Source: Adiantum capillus-veneris (taxonomy: Eukaryota > Streptophyta > Polypodiopsida > Polypodiales > Pteridaceae). From it: a stretch of 64,000 nucleotides of DNA. Of the stretch, positions 20,393 to 29,384 are shown piece by piece. The number at the start of each line of letters is the position of its first letter. The stretch's first letter is position 1. A model generated the notes under the pieces. The model did not search any database. It saw only the letters and a program-made list of their open reading frames with translations, and was not told the DNA's origin. A program made the translations under genes and the position numbers. The stretch lies in the NCBI GenBank assembly GCA_014529385.2, contig CM043947.1, positions 100,199,186 to 100,263,185 of the forward strand, given 5' to 3'.

Positions 20393-21021
20393 GATTTCTG
20401 GGCTTAAGAGCTTTTGCTTGGTTCAAGTAGACTTAGTCCATTGTGTTCAAGTGCCTTGGTTAGGGATAAGTCGAAACTATGTCCAAAACCGCAACCGTTT
20501 CGTCACAATTCTCGCAAATTGTCGCTTTTAGACACCCCCGACTTCCTGATGAATTTTGAGATTTTGCTCAGATTTTGTCCAAACTTGATCCCAAGATTCT
20601 CCTAGTGCTTAGCAACCCAATGGTATGCTCAAAATAGAATTTGGATGCCAATAGGTCAATATTTAGGCTGCAAGAGCTTCTAGTGCACTCCAAGAGTAGG
20701 ATGTCTGACAATTCTTGTCTTTGCTTGGTAAATAGGCCAAACAAGGTCCAAATTCACTTTTGAAAAAAATTATGGAATCCTTGAGACACTTAGAACCTCC
20801 CTTTATGGCCAAAGTAGAATTTTGACCACTTTATGACCCTGGAGACATCCTTTGCGTAGGATGTCTTTTTGCTCTGTTTCAGCTCAAACTTGCACTGTAG
20901 CTTCCCCTTGATGTGCTAAACTCACAGCTATTTTTACTTTTTGATTCTGACACTTATAGGTTGGTCAAATGATCAAGAATCTGTTCCAAAAGCCTGATGT
21001 CCGTTCTAATGAATTCACTAG
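20393..21021 (-). other. spacer between ORF1 and gag of element 1
   Basis: No ORF. It contains a perfect hairpin AGACATCCT-TTGCGT-AGGATGTCT (20843-20866) and a half copy, TAGGATGTCTGAC, near 20697. Its style resembles the palindrome-bearing leader further upstream. Confidence 0.4.
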
Positions 21022-21867
21022 TCAAATCAACTCCAAATTGGACCAAATTTGCCTAGGAGGCTTATCTAAGGCTATACAACCACTTGCTAACTGATCTGCC
21101 GCGCCTATGGCATAGTATATTACTCTGGTTAGGACTTCTCCTCCTGCAATGTAATTGGGTTTGTCATGCCTTAGCTTTGTCATTTCTTCAAACAGATATG
21201 ACGCGTGATCTATATAGAACTCACGGGTCATTCCCATAGCCCATGTCAGTGTGGTTGAGATGCTCTCGTGAGGTTTAGTGTATCTTGGCAGCCTTTTGCT
21301 GTAGCTCAACAAACACTGACTGTAGATCTGTGTCAGTTCTCTTACTTCTGGGTTTGCTATGAGTTCGAAAGAAGGTAGTTTGGACTTTTGCAAGTAAACT
21401 GTGAGGTTTTTCCTTCTTTCTCTCATGTTTGCTCCTTGATCTGACAATTTCAATGCCTCTTTGATGATCTGGATCTCCATCACTTCATTATCTATGCCTG
21501 CCACTCTGCAAGTTCCATCTTCTTGGATAGTCGCTATTAGATGTTGTACCCTCTTGAAATCTATCCCTACTGGTGGTAGTGATACGAAGTTCCACAAGCC
21601 AACTTTTTTGAGCCATGACCTTTGCGATGATCTTTTCAAGTAATTCTCTGCCTCCTTGGGAATCATCACTGTATCCACTAAGTTTCTTTTGTCATCCACA
21701 TATGAACCTTGATATATCTGAAAGGCCGCTGCCTGTTGCACATCTGCAGGTATCCAGGTGGCTGCTAGCTTTAAAGAATTGGGTAGAAGTGCATAGGGTA
21801 CTGCCCCTTCTGTTTCCAGGTTCTTGCCTTTTCTTTTTCCCGGAGAAGCCTCCGATGATCCTGTCAT
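21022..21867 (-). CDS. ORF1 upstream of gag in element 1, unknown function, 281 aa
   Basis: Uninterrupted 281-codon ORF starting MTGSSEASPGKRKGKN, a basic N-terminus that could act in nuclear targeting or nucleic-acid binding (inference). The body is a mixed alpha/beta-looking globular protein (AATWIPADVQQAAAFQIYQG, FKRVQHLIATIQEDG, YLFEEMTKLRHDKPNYIAGG) with no motif I recognise. It has no counterpart in the 33.6-35.1 kb leader of element 2. An extra ORF 5' of gag is known in Ogre/Tat-type Gypsy elements, so position alone suggests a comparable accessory protein. Its intact state, when gag and the tail have stops, hints at younger decay or selection but one copy cannot show this. Confidence 0.6.
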   Translation of the reverse strand: MTGSSEASPGKRKGKNLETEGAVPYALLPNSLKLAATWIPADVQQAAAFQIYQGSYVDDKRNLVDTVMIPKEAENYLKRSSQRSWLKKVGLWNFVSLPPVGIDFKRVQHLIATIQEDGTCRVAGIDNEVMEIQIIKEALKLSDQGANMRERRKNLTVYLQKSKLPSFELIANPEVRELTQIYSQCLLSYSKRLPRYTKPHESISTTLTWAMGMTREFYIDHASYLFEEMTKLRHDKPNYIAGGEVLTRVIYYAIGAADQLASGCIALDKPPRQIWSNLELI

Positions 21868-23852
21868 TACAATTATCAGTTAATGCACAAACATAGTACT
21901 ACTCTCCTAAATTGATTACCACTTAATCATGCATCTAGATGAGCCTTCTTAATCCCAAGATTAGTTAAGATAAAATGTTAGTAGATAGACAAGCTCTTCC
22001 ATTGTGCGACTTTGGCGGCTTCAAATTGATGTTGTTGGTGAAGGAGAACAAGTCCAAATGCCTTGAAATTTTGTGTGGTGTATGCTCTCATGGCATGTAA
22101 GGTCACTCCATAAGACAAAGCTCAAAATCTGTCCATTTGCTACTTTTTCTCAGTCTATCGCGATAAACTAGCAGTTTTTTGATCTGGGTCCTTTTTTGCA
22201 GTTGTGACTCTACCAATTGGTTTCCCATACCTTGCATATGATCTGACCCATTTATACCTCAAATGAATGTCAAGTGACCCCTTTTTGGATCAACTCCCAT
22301 TTTTCCAGATTCCCTTCAAGGAGATGTTGGTCTATCTCCTTCATTTTGTGTTGTTTTGGGCTGAAACTTAGTGGGTGGTCATCTTGCATCATGTTGAAAC
22401 AACTGCTAATTCAAATTTTTGATAAGATGGTCCAGTATCCCTCTGCTTGGTCTATCGCGATAGACTGGGACTTAGTGCCAGTTTGTCATTTTTTGGCTTT
22501 GTGACCATCTGTCTGCCTTCTCCCAGTTGATGCAAGGTTTCTTGACCCCTCACATGTAAATTTTACCTGCCTGCCCTTGAGATGTCATGTTTTGACTCTG
22601 ATTTGTTTGCATGTCTTTCTCAACTTGCCATATGAGTCCATCTTGGCACCAAATTTGGTGTACTGCCTTCATTTGCTTCCCCAAGTCTAGCTTGTAAAAA
22701 TTTGAAAAGTCTTTCCCCCAAATAATTGTTGTAGCAAGTCTATCGCGATAAACTGAGTTTTTGGCCAAAAAAGATTTTTCTTGCACGTTGACTTGATATT
22801 GGTGGTTAACATTCCTTGTTAGCACTCCTCATGAAGCCAAAGTCAAAGTTTCCCTTGTCTAAGTGTAAGTTCAAGTCTATCGCGATAGACTGGGCACTTC
22901 ATCATTTTTACCAGTTTTTTGATATTAGTTGACAATCATGGTTTTAATAGGCCCTCCTAGACACACACATCAAGTTTTAATCAATTTAGCAGAATGTACT
23001 CCCTGTCTGCAGCACTTAACTGGTACTAAAGTCGAAGTAGACCACTTAGGTGATGGTCGCGGTTCCTTTTGGTCTTTGTATGATTCCGGCTGTCTTTTAC
23101 TTCCTTTTGACCTTCCATCCAAGCAGTTAGTTGTTGTTTTGGTGTTTGAAACACCAAGAACGACCATTTGGACGTCTTTCTGGCCTGTTGTTGGCATTTG
23201 CCCTAGTGGAAGAACTTTTTTCCTGAGTGGACACATTCCATCTCGTAGTTGACCTCCTTTGGATGTTCCTTGTTGAATTTGGTGTAATTTTGTCACTTGG
23301 TCGGTCCGTTAGAGTATCGTGACGCTTTGTGCGCTTTTCGTCAGATAGGGACTTTAGACTCCGTTTTGACGAACTTTTTCATAGTCTAACCCTTCAGTCG
23401 GTTTGTCGAGGTTATTGGCTTGCTGTCTATGAATTTTGGCTCATTTCCGATCACCTTGGTTTTGTCGCCCTTTTGCAGGTCCTGCTAAATTAGGGTTTTC
23501 TGAGCGGCTTCCTTCACGCTTTCCGAGCTCATAGGCTCGATCCCTAAGCTATAAGCATTGTGCCTTTTACTTTTGGTCCCATTTGGTGGCCTCTAGGTCT
23601 CCCTAACAACCATTCTACCGTATGTGTGCACAGGTTGTGATTGTGATGCCGGCGAGGTTTTGCGACTAACTGAAGTAAACAACACTTAGAGTCAGTGTTG
23701 ACGAGCATACCTCTCATATCTAATGTCGATCTGGTGACCGTGCGCGATGGATGAGCTCCTGGAAGTCTCAACTGCTGTAGGGAGCTCTCTCTCTCTCACT
23801 ATGGAAAATGACTCAAATGAGAAATTTCTAGCCTAGCCTCTCTATATGTAAT
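21868..23852 (-). other. 5' leader of element 1
   Basis: About 2 kb without a credible gene. The minus ORFs at 22550-22825 and 22970-23296 lack any family and look spurious. It holds four copies of a near-palindrome (see the separate entry) within loosely related units of about 290 bp. A stretch of (CT)n lies at about 23785-23798. I see nothing else. Confidence 0.5.
22152..22891. repeat. four palindromes of the AGTCTATCGCGATAGACT family (element 1 leader)
   Basis: Copies at 22152-22169, 22449-22466, 22737-22754 and 22874-22891. The consensus AGTCTATCGCGATAGACT is its own reverse complement. The last copy is perfect and the others differ by one base (AACT for GACT, or GGTC for AGTC). Start-to-start spacing is 297, 288 and 137 bp. 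Element 2 has the same motif at nearly the same spacing, so it is a property of the lineage. Possible roles are RNA dimerisation or packaging hairpins, or a DNA-binding site; none is shown. Confidence 0.85.
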
Positions 23853-23868
23853 CGAGACTCCGACACCA
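23853..23868 (-). other. candidate primer-binding site of element 1
   Basis: Minus strand TGGTGTCGGAGTCTCG begins TGG, as tRNA-complementary primer sites do, and follows AAAATT at what would be the end of an upstream LTR. I could not match it confidently to one plant tRNA, and it differs from the primer site of element 2 (35109-35125). Confidence 0.35.
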
Positions 23869-24501
23869 AATTTTCCCATCTTGTACCTGTGGCCATAACT
23901 TTTTGCGAGATGCGATTTAGGCTCGAAAATTTGCTGATTTGGATTTCGGTTGCTTCAGTTTTACCACTTTTGCAGATTTCTCGAGTTGGAGGTCCCTTCA
24001 TGACGATGGTCATTTTTCTCTGTCACCTTTGCAGTCCTTATTTTTTCTATGTCTTCTTTACCTTGCTCTAATCAGGCGTCTCTTCTTTTGTGTTTCCATC
24101 TGGATTACGGATTTTTTTCTATATTTTTTGCTAGAAAATGGTTAAAATAAAGCAAATAAATCCCAAAATAACCCGAAAATAGTAATTCTAACCTAGAAAA
24201 ATACCAATGAAAAGCAAAACACTTTGTAGCTCACTTTTCTCTCGCCTATGTACAATCTCGCTCATTATCGTGAACCTTGGCCTATTTTTTGCTGTTTTTA
24301 GACAGTTTTTGGCCAGATTTGACTCTCTTTATAGTCTATACACATCCCTAGGGGGTCATGAATGATGATTTGTTCCCCAACTGTGATTCATTACGAGGTC
24401 ATATTCTTTTTCCCAAAATCACACAATAAAATGCAAAAATGGTTGAAAAATTGCTCACAAACATTACCCTCTAATATATGGCATGAGTCCGCATTGGAAT
24501 G
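23869..24501 (-). repeat. probable LTR between elements 1 and 2
   Basis: About 630 bp of non-coding DNA lying between the polypurine tract of element 2 (24502-24514) and the candidate primer site of element 1. Its first ~120 bp after the polypurine tract match 15060-15181, and its middle (about 24090-24400) resembles 9350-9491, so it is the same kind of sequence as the 3' end of element 1. It could serve as the 3' LTR of element 2, the 5' LTR of element 1, or both. Confidence 0.5.
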
Positions 24502-24514
24502 CCTCCCCCCTCCT
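24502..24514 (-). other. polypurine tract of Gypsy-like element 2
   Basis: Minus strand AGGAGGGGGGAGG followed by CATTCC, equivalent to 15182-15195 of element 1. The flanking 24515-24660 is also shared with 15196-15390 (ACGACAGGGTATCG, GGGTATGTGTTGTGC, CTTATTGGCATTTGT). Confidence 0.65.
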
Positions 24515-24592
24515 AATTGGAGTCCTCCCAGACGACAGGGTATCGTCAAGGGTATGTGTTGTGCATGGGCAGTCAATGCATGTAGAAAGAAT

Positions 24593-24993
24593 TTATGGGG
24601 TGCAGGAGGAAGGTATAAGCGATGCGCTTATTGGCATTTGTCGTTCAGGTTTCCTGTGGTATCTTGAATTGGCTAGCAAATTTTCTTTGCAAGTAGTAGT
24701 TGTAACTCTGCCGCTCGTTGTTTGATTGTTTTCCACTAGTTTTGAACTGGCGTATGTGGCTCCTTTGAAGTCGATATTGTCATATCTGGTGGAACATTCT
24801 TTCTTTCTACCTTGATGACTTGTGTTTGATACATCCTTGTAGTTTTTGTTGTGGATTTTGTTTTTTTCCTCGTGCTGTTTGCATGATGTTGCTTGACCTT
24901 GACAGTTGTGGATAGCTGAACGATTGTCATCTTTGTCCGCCCTTCTTGTGTTGTTGGCTCGTTTTGAATTGGCAATTTTGGCCGCCATACCAA
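24593..24993 (-). pseudogene. decayed 3' end of the element 2 reading frame
   Basis: After the stop at 25023 the minus strand stays partly open (24988-24593, 131 codons; overlapping 24993-24736). It is basic and polar (RADKDDNRSAIHNCQGQ) without a known domain. It occupies the same place as the end of the W-[IV]-P-K tail in element 1 but shows no clear WxPK motif, so I treat it as decayed tail sequence. Confidence 0.35.
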
Positions 24994-25022
24994 TATAGTC
25001 CGTTGCGTATTTGACAGATTGA

Positions 25023-26006
25023 CTATGTTTCTTTGAAGTTGGGCTTGTTTTCGGTGTTTTTTCTGTTCTTCTGACTCTTTTTTATAGGAATTAGGCTATC
25101 GTGCCTTATCCAAACTTTGTATTTCCGCTTTTGATGTAATTGTGCCTCGGTCATCTCTGTACGCCGTACCCAAACTTGCCTGGTTCCCTGCATGGTTGCT
25201 GATTTTTGATAAGACGTTGCTGGACTTGTAAACTTTGTTTTTTGTTGGGCAGATTTTTGCGGTTGTATTAACTTTTGTTTCCTCCTTGACATGAATTGGT
25301 TATATGATAAGAAGGGTTCTGAAAAGTTTTCCTTTCTGAGCAGTGCCTCATTCGTATCCAAATCAATGAATACCCTGTTAGCTTTCATCCATGACACTGC
25401 TAAGATACACGGAGTTGATGACCTACTTGGTGGCAGTATATGGAATTTTGTAGTGTACAGGTGTGCTTGCACTGTGATTGGTATTATTATAGACCACAAC
25501 GTGGTCACCTCATCACCCGATGCTACTTTCAATCTGTGTGTCTCTGGGATCGTCTTCATTGGTCCAAGTTTCTGAAAGAGCTCAAAGCTGATGACACTCA
25601 TTTTTGCCCAAGTGTCAAGTAATGCATAGATTTCAACTTGTTTTGTGCCTGCATAAGCTTTTATGTAAGGACTACACCATGTATCTTCCAAGTCGTCGAT
25701 GATGCTATCCTCCTGAGCCCTAAGGTCTGTCATGGTCTTTTCTAATTCGTCGCTTTGTATATCCGCTTCGATTGTTTGGGATGTTGAAAGAGGATATTTG
25801 TCAGTCATCACTGGGGTGACCATGTTTGTTGTCCTGAGAAACTGCTTTCCTTTAGCAATCCGTTCCTTTGCTTCTTTTTGTGCCTGGTCTTGAATTCTTT
25901 GTTGTTCCTGTCTATAGGTTTTTCCATAATGCAGTTGAAACAACATTTTCGGTGTTAAAGGTAGATGATATTTTTTTAAACGACACCCAGTAATCCAGTT
26001 CAACAT
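25023..26006 (-). pseudogene. integrase C-terminal end plus second retropepsin-like domain
   Basis: 327-codon ORF. Residues 1-35 (WITGCRLKKYHLPLTP, LHYGKTYRQEQQ) are the end of the integrase region, continuing from 26000-26359 across a frameshift. Residues about 121-225 look like a second aspartic-protease fold: YALLDTWAKMSVISFELFQKLG with D131-T132 but Trp133 where the catalytic triad needs Gly; a middle SGDEVTTLWSIIIPITVQ; and ILAVSWMKANRVFIDL (201-216) in the place of the usual ILGxxW motif. The Trp predicts no proteolytic activity. The last 60 residues are basic with two W-[VI]-x-[RK] motifs resembling the tail of element 1. A protease-like domain after integrase is not part of standard Gypsy architecture, where protease precedes RT. 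Confidence 0.75.
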
Positions 26007-26920
26007 TTCTTTTCATCTAGTGTCGATAGTTTTACTGCTCCGCTAGACGATATTTCTTGGATCAAATAAGGCCCCATGCCCCTTTTCTTTAGCTTTTTGG
26101 CATGCTGTTTAAGGGTGTATACTAAGACATAGTCACCCATTTTAAAGTTCTTCTTCTTGACATGTTTGTCAAAAAACTCTTTCTGTTGTTTTTTTTTTGC
26201 ATAGATGGCCGCTACAGCATTGAGTCGTAACTCATCTAATTTTTCAAGGTCCTCTAACCGTTCTGAAAGTTCATGCCCCGTCCAGTCCAATTGTTTTGCT
26301 ACCCTTAGTGTGGGGATTAAAAAGTCAATAGGCAATATTGCATTTAACCCATATACCATATTAAATGGTGTAGCATTGAGTGTTGTTTAATATGAAACTC
26401 GATAGGCCCACAATGCCGAATAGAGTATCTGATCCCAATTTGTTCTTGTTTCACTAACCAGTTTCGTAAGAACCGTGCACAATATTTTGTTGGTCACTTC
26501 CGCTTGGCCATTGGCTTGTGGATGATAGGGTGCAGATTTGCGATGAATTACCATAAACTCATTTAAGAGATGTTGGATAACTTCATTTACAAAGTGTGTC
26601 CCTCTATCACTCACCAGCTCGATTGGAAGGCCATAATGTGTAAACACATATTCATATAAGAATTGTGCCGTGGTTCTAGCGTCTGCTTTTGTTGTGGCTT
26701 TTTCTTCCACCCATTTGGTCATGTAGTCTGTGGCCACTATGATATATTGTGCTTGTGAACGATACGCTGGTGGAGTGATAGGACCAACAAAGTCCAATCC
26801 CCATTTGGCGAATGCTCGAGCACTTATCATTGGTCTAAAAGGAATTTCGTCTCTTTTAACTGGTACCTTAGTGCATTGACATTCATCATTGCTGCATCTT
26901 GAATCATGGTCGGCCACCAT
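26000..26920 (-). pseudogene. Gypsy integrase core and C-terminal domain of element 2
   Basis: Two frames, 26920-26387 (177 codons) and 26359-26000, separated by one in-frame TAA at 26387. The catalytic core is complete: D43 (KWGLDFVGPITP), D105 (LVSDRGTHFVNE) and E141 (HPQANGQAEVTN), a D-35-E spacing. The second frame has the standard downstream region (MVYGLNAILPIDFLIP, LDELRLNAVAA, FKMGDYVLVYTLKQHAKKLK, GMGPYLIQEI), an SH3-like C-terminal domain without an obvious chromodomain. The enzyme joins element cDNA to the host chromosome. Broken by the stop and by frameshifts at both ends. Confidence 0.9.
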
Positions 26921-28005
26921 ATACCTGCAACCATAATGATTTTTACGGTTCTCTCTGCTGAAAAATGACCACCTGCTATGCCTGCATGAGCCTGTTCCAA
27001 TAATGGAAAGTAGTCATTTTCATGAGGAACTAACCTCAGCTGGTCATCAGTTCTTCTTTTGTACAATTGGCCACTAATGAGGGTATACCTATTCGCTTCG
27101 ATTTGTAAAGCCTTTTGTCTGGATTTAAATCAATCTCCTGGCAGATCCTTATTAGTCAAATAATCCACAATAGCATGACTCCATGCGGGTGCTACTATTA
27201 CTTGGTATAATGTGGCATAATCCACAGTGGTATTGGATGCGCAAAAGTCGCATTTCTTGATGTAATTTGCTACATCGCCTGCCATTCCTGGCCAATACAC
27301 TCCAAGTCTTCTTAATTGTTCATACATCATTTGGTTTCCTCTATGGAATCCCCTTGTTTGTGTGTGGGTCTCCTCTAGATACGCTTCGTACTCCTCTGGG
27401 CGTATACACAACCTTAGAATCCCATCGTTTCCATGATGGTACATTCTTCCCGCAAGCATTGTGTAATTTCGTGCTTGTCTAATGTCTTCTACCATGTGTT
27501 TGTCGTCAATATTCATTCCATATGTCAGCAATGGAATAATTTGCTCTGAGCATTTCGGTACCATCTCTATATTAAACAGGTATGCGTCTCGGAGATCATC
27601 ATCTACTCCGGTAGCTTTTTCACCACGTAGTAATCGAGAAAGGTGGTCTACTCTTTGATGAGTTTTTCCTTTCTTAACTACTACCGTAAAATCAAACTCC
27701 AGCAACACAATGAAACATCTTACAATTCGTCCTGTGTTGCAAGGTTTGTTTACTAAGTACAAGAGTGCCTGATGATCCACAAAGAATGTGAATTTGTTCG
27801 CGAGTAAGTAATGCCGAAATTTATTTACAGCATATATCATACCCAATCCTTGTCTTTCAGTGGTAGTATAATTCTTTTCTGCACTGTTGAGTTGTCTACT
27901 AGCATAAGTGATTGGAAAATCCGTCTTTCCCTCATCTGGTTGTGCTAATATACAGCCTATTGCAAATGCCAAAGCATCTACATGTACATGGAAGATCTTT
28001 GACAA
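26827..28005 (-). pseudogene. RNase H plus two successive H2C2 zinc-binding segments (element 2)
   Basis: Reads 28005-27130 (291 codons), an in-frame TGA at 27130, then onward in the same frame to 26827. RNase H: HVDALAFAIGC (D10), TTTERQGLGMIYA (E50) and FFVDHQALLYL (D77). An H2C2 segment follows: H214-x6-H221-x30-C252-x2-C255 (HTQTRGFHRG, YWPGMAGDVANYIKKCDFC). A spacer of about 40 residues (VDYLTNKDLPGD, then RQKALQIEANRYTLISGQLY) leads to a second H2C2 segment (LLEQAHAGIAGGHFSAERT, GIWWPTMIQDA) whose Cys pair is spoiled by a frameshift near 26880-26920. The second is the normal partner of the integrase; the first is extra. A frameshift near 27980-28005 separates RNase H from RT. Confidence 0.85.
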
Positions 28006-29267
28006 TCTGGTGCTTTTAGAATTGGTGCAGATACGAGTGCATCTTTTAGTTTCTGGAATGACTCCTCACATTCATTTGTCCAAATGAAGAGTGTGATTAG
28101 ACTATACAAGGGTTTTGCAATTACCGCGTACATGTAGATAAAACGGCGGTAGTATCCACAATGTCCCATAAATGATTGTACCTCTCGTACAGTGTTTGGT
28201 CTTGGCAATTCTATGATCACCTTTACCTTGTCTTCATCAGTGGTAATTCCATTAGCCGACACTATGTGGCCTAAGATTTTACCTTGTCGTACCATGAATA
28301 CGTATTTTCCTGGGTTGAGGCAAATCCTATATGTTCTGCATTTTTCGAATACCTTTCTCAGATGATCTATATGGTCTTCTCTCAACAGAGAATAGACACA
28401 CAAGTCGTCCATGTAAATATCCAAGAATTTTTACAAGTATTATTTAAAAGCGTGTGTCATTAATCTCTGAAATGTGGCTACAGCATTGGTCAAGCCAAAT
28501 GGCATTACCCTAAACGCATATATGCCCCATTCTGTTGCAAATGTTGTTTTGTATTGATCTTCTAATTTGACCCCCAATTGGTTATAACCAGAGAATCCGT
28601 CCATAAAGCTATAGGCTTGCTTGCCTGCCACTCGTTCCAGGATGTGTTCAGTGATAGGAAGAGGGTAGTTGTCTCTTATTGTTGCCGCGTTTACCTTCTT
28701 GAGATTCACACACACTCGTAATTTCCCATTTTTCTTGGGTACCACCACTATCGGGGACACCCAGTCCATGTGTTCTATCTCATAAATAAATTCAGCCTCC
28801 ATAAGTTTGTCTATCTCCTCTTTTATCCTTTTGGCGAATGTATCATTATACCTGTAGGGACGTTGTTTTCTTGGATCTGCATCAGACTTCAGAGGGATTG
28901 AATGTTCACAAATGTTAGGATCCACTCCCTTCAAATCTTTGTACGACCATGCAAATACATCTCGAAATTCCTTAAGTGTTTTGATCAGTAAGTCCTCTTC
29001 TTCTCGACCTAGATCTGTGGCAATGTAAGCAGGTCGAGGATTTTCTCCTGGCTCTGCTAAGTCTATTTTCTCGGTGTTCTTTGGCCCATCGTAGGACTCG
29101 TTTGATTTAGGCTCCCTCATTGGTTGCTGAACCACCAATCTTCTTTCCTGAATGGTGTACTTACAATAGTGAGGAGGTACATCTATCTTTTTACTCCCAT
29201 CACTAGCGTTCGTTCCATCGCTACTTTCCATTTCAGTTGTCCATACATTTTTAATTTTTTGTTTCAA
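27978..29267 (-). pseudogene. Gypsy reverse transcriptase of element 2
   Basis: RVT_1-type reverse transcriptase in two parts of one frame (29267-28440 and 28424-27978) with two in-frame stops between. Motifs: DVFAWSYKDLKGVDP upstream of the domain; SPIVVVPKKNGKLRVCVNLK; YSFMDGFSGYNQ, with the first catalytic Asp; AFRVMPFGLTNAVATFQRLM; LDIYMDDLCVYS, with the catalytic YMDD; then LGHIVSANGI and FMGHCGYYRRFI of the thumb. Catalytic residues are present, only stops kill it. It is linked to the preceding protease frame by about 120 bases that include a stop near 29385. Confidence 0.93.
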
Positions 29268-29384
29268 CTCATTTTATCTCGTTTTTCGTTCAATTTTCGT
29301 CATAGTTGGACTACCACAGACATTCAGTTTTTCTGTTGCAACTCTTTTTTTTGGTTTGCTGGTTTTCTTAGGTTTCAACAGTCT

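Larger units (their letters stand above)
15182..23868 (-). mobile_element. Gypsy-like element 1: ORF1-gag-protease-WxPK tail, no pol enzymes
   Basis: Internal region of a retroelement on the minus strand, reading from 23868 down: long leader with palindromic repeats (about 23850-21868), unknown ORF1 (21867-21022), gag (20392-17795), protease (17752-16718), W-[IV]-P-K repeat tail (16751-15456) and polypurine tract. Gag and protease are clearly homologous to element 2, but there is no reverse transcriptase, RNase H or integrase. It cannot move alone and would need enzymes from a relative such as element 2. Whether pol was deleted from this copy or is missing from the whole subfamily cannot be told from one copy. 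Confidence 0.75.

Noticed and set aside
22550-23296. Minus ORFs of 91 and 108 codons in the element 1 leader as further accessory genes
   Set aside because: No domain, contain palindrome repeats, no counterpart in element 2; best read as chance frames in a long leader.
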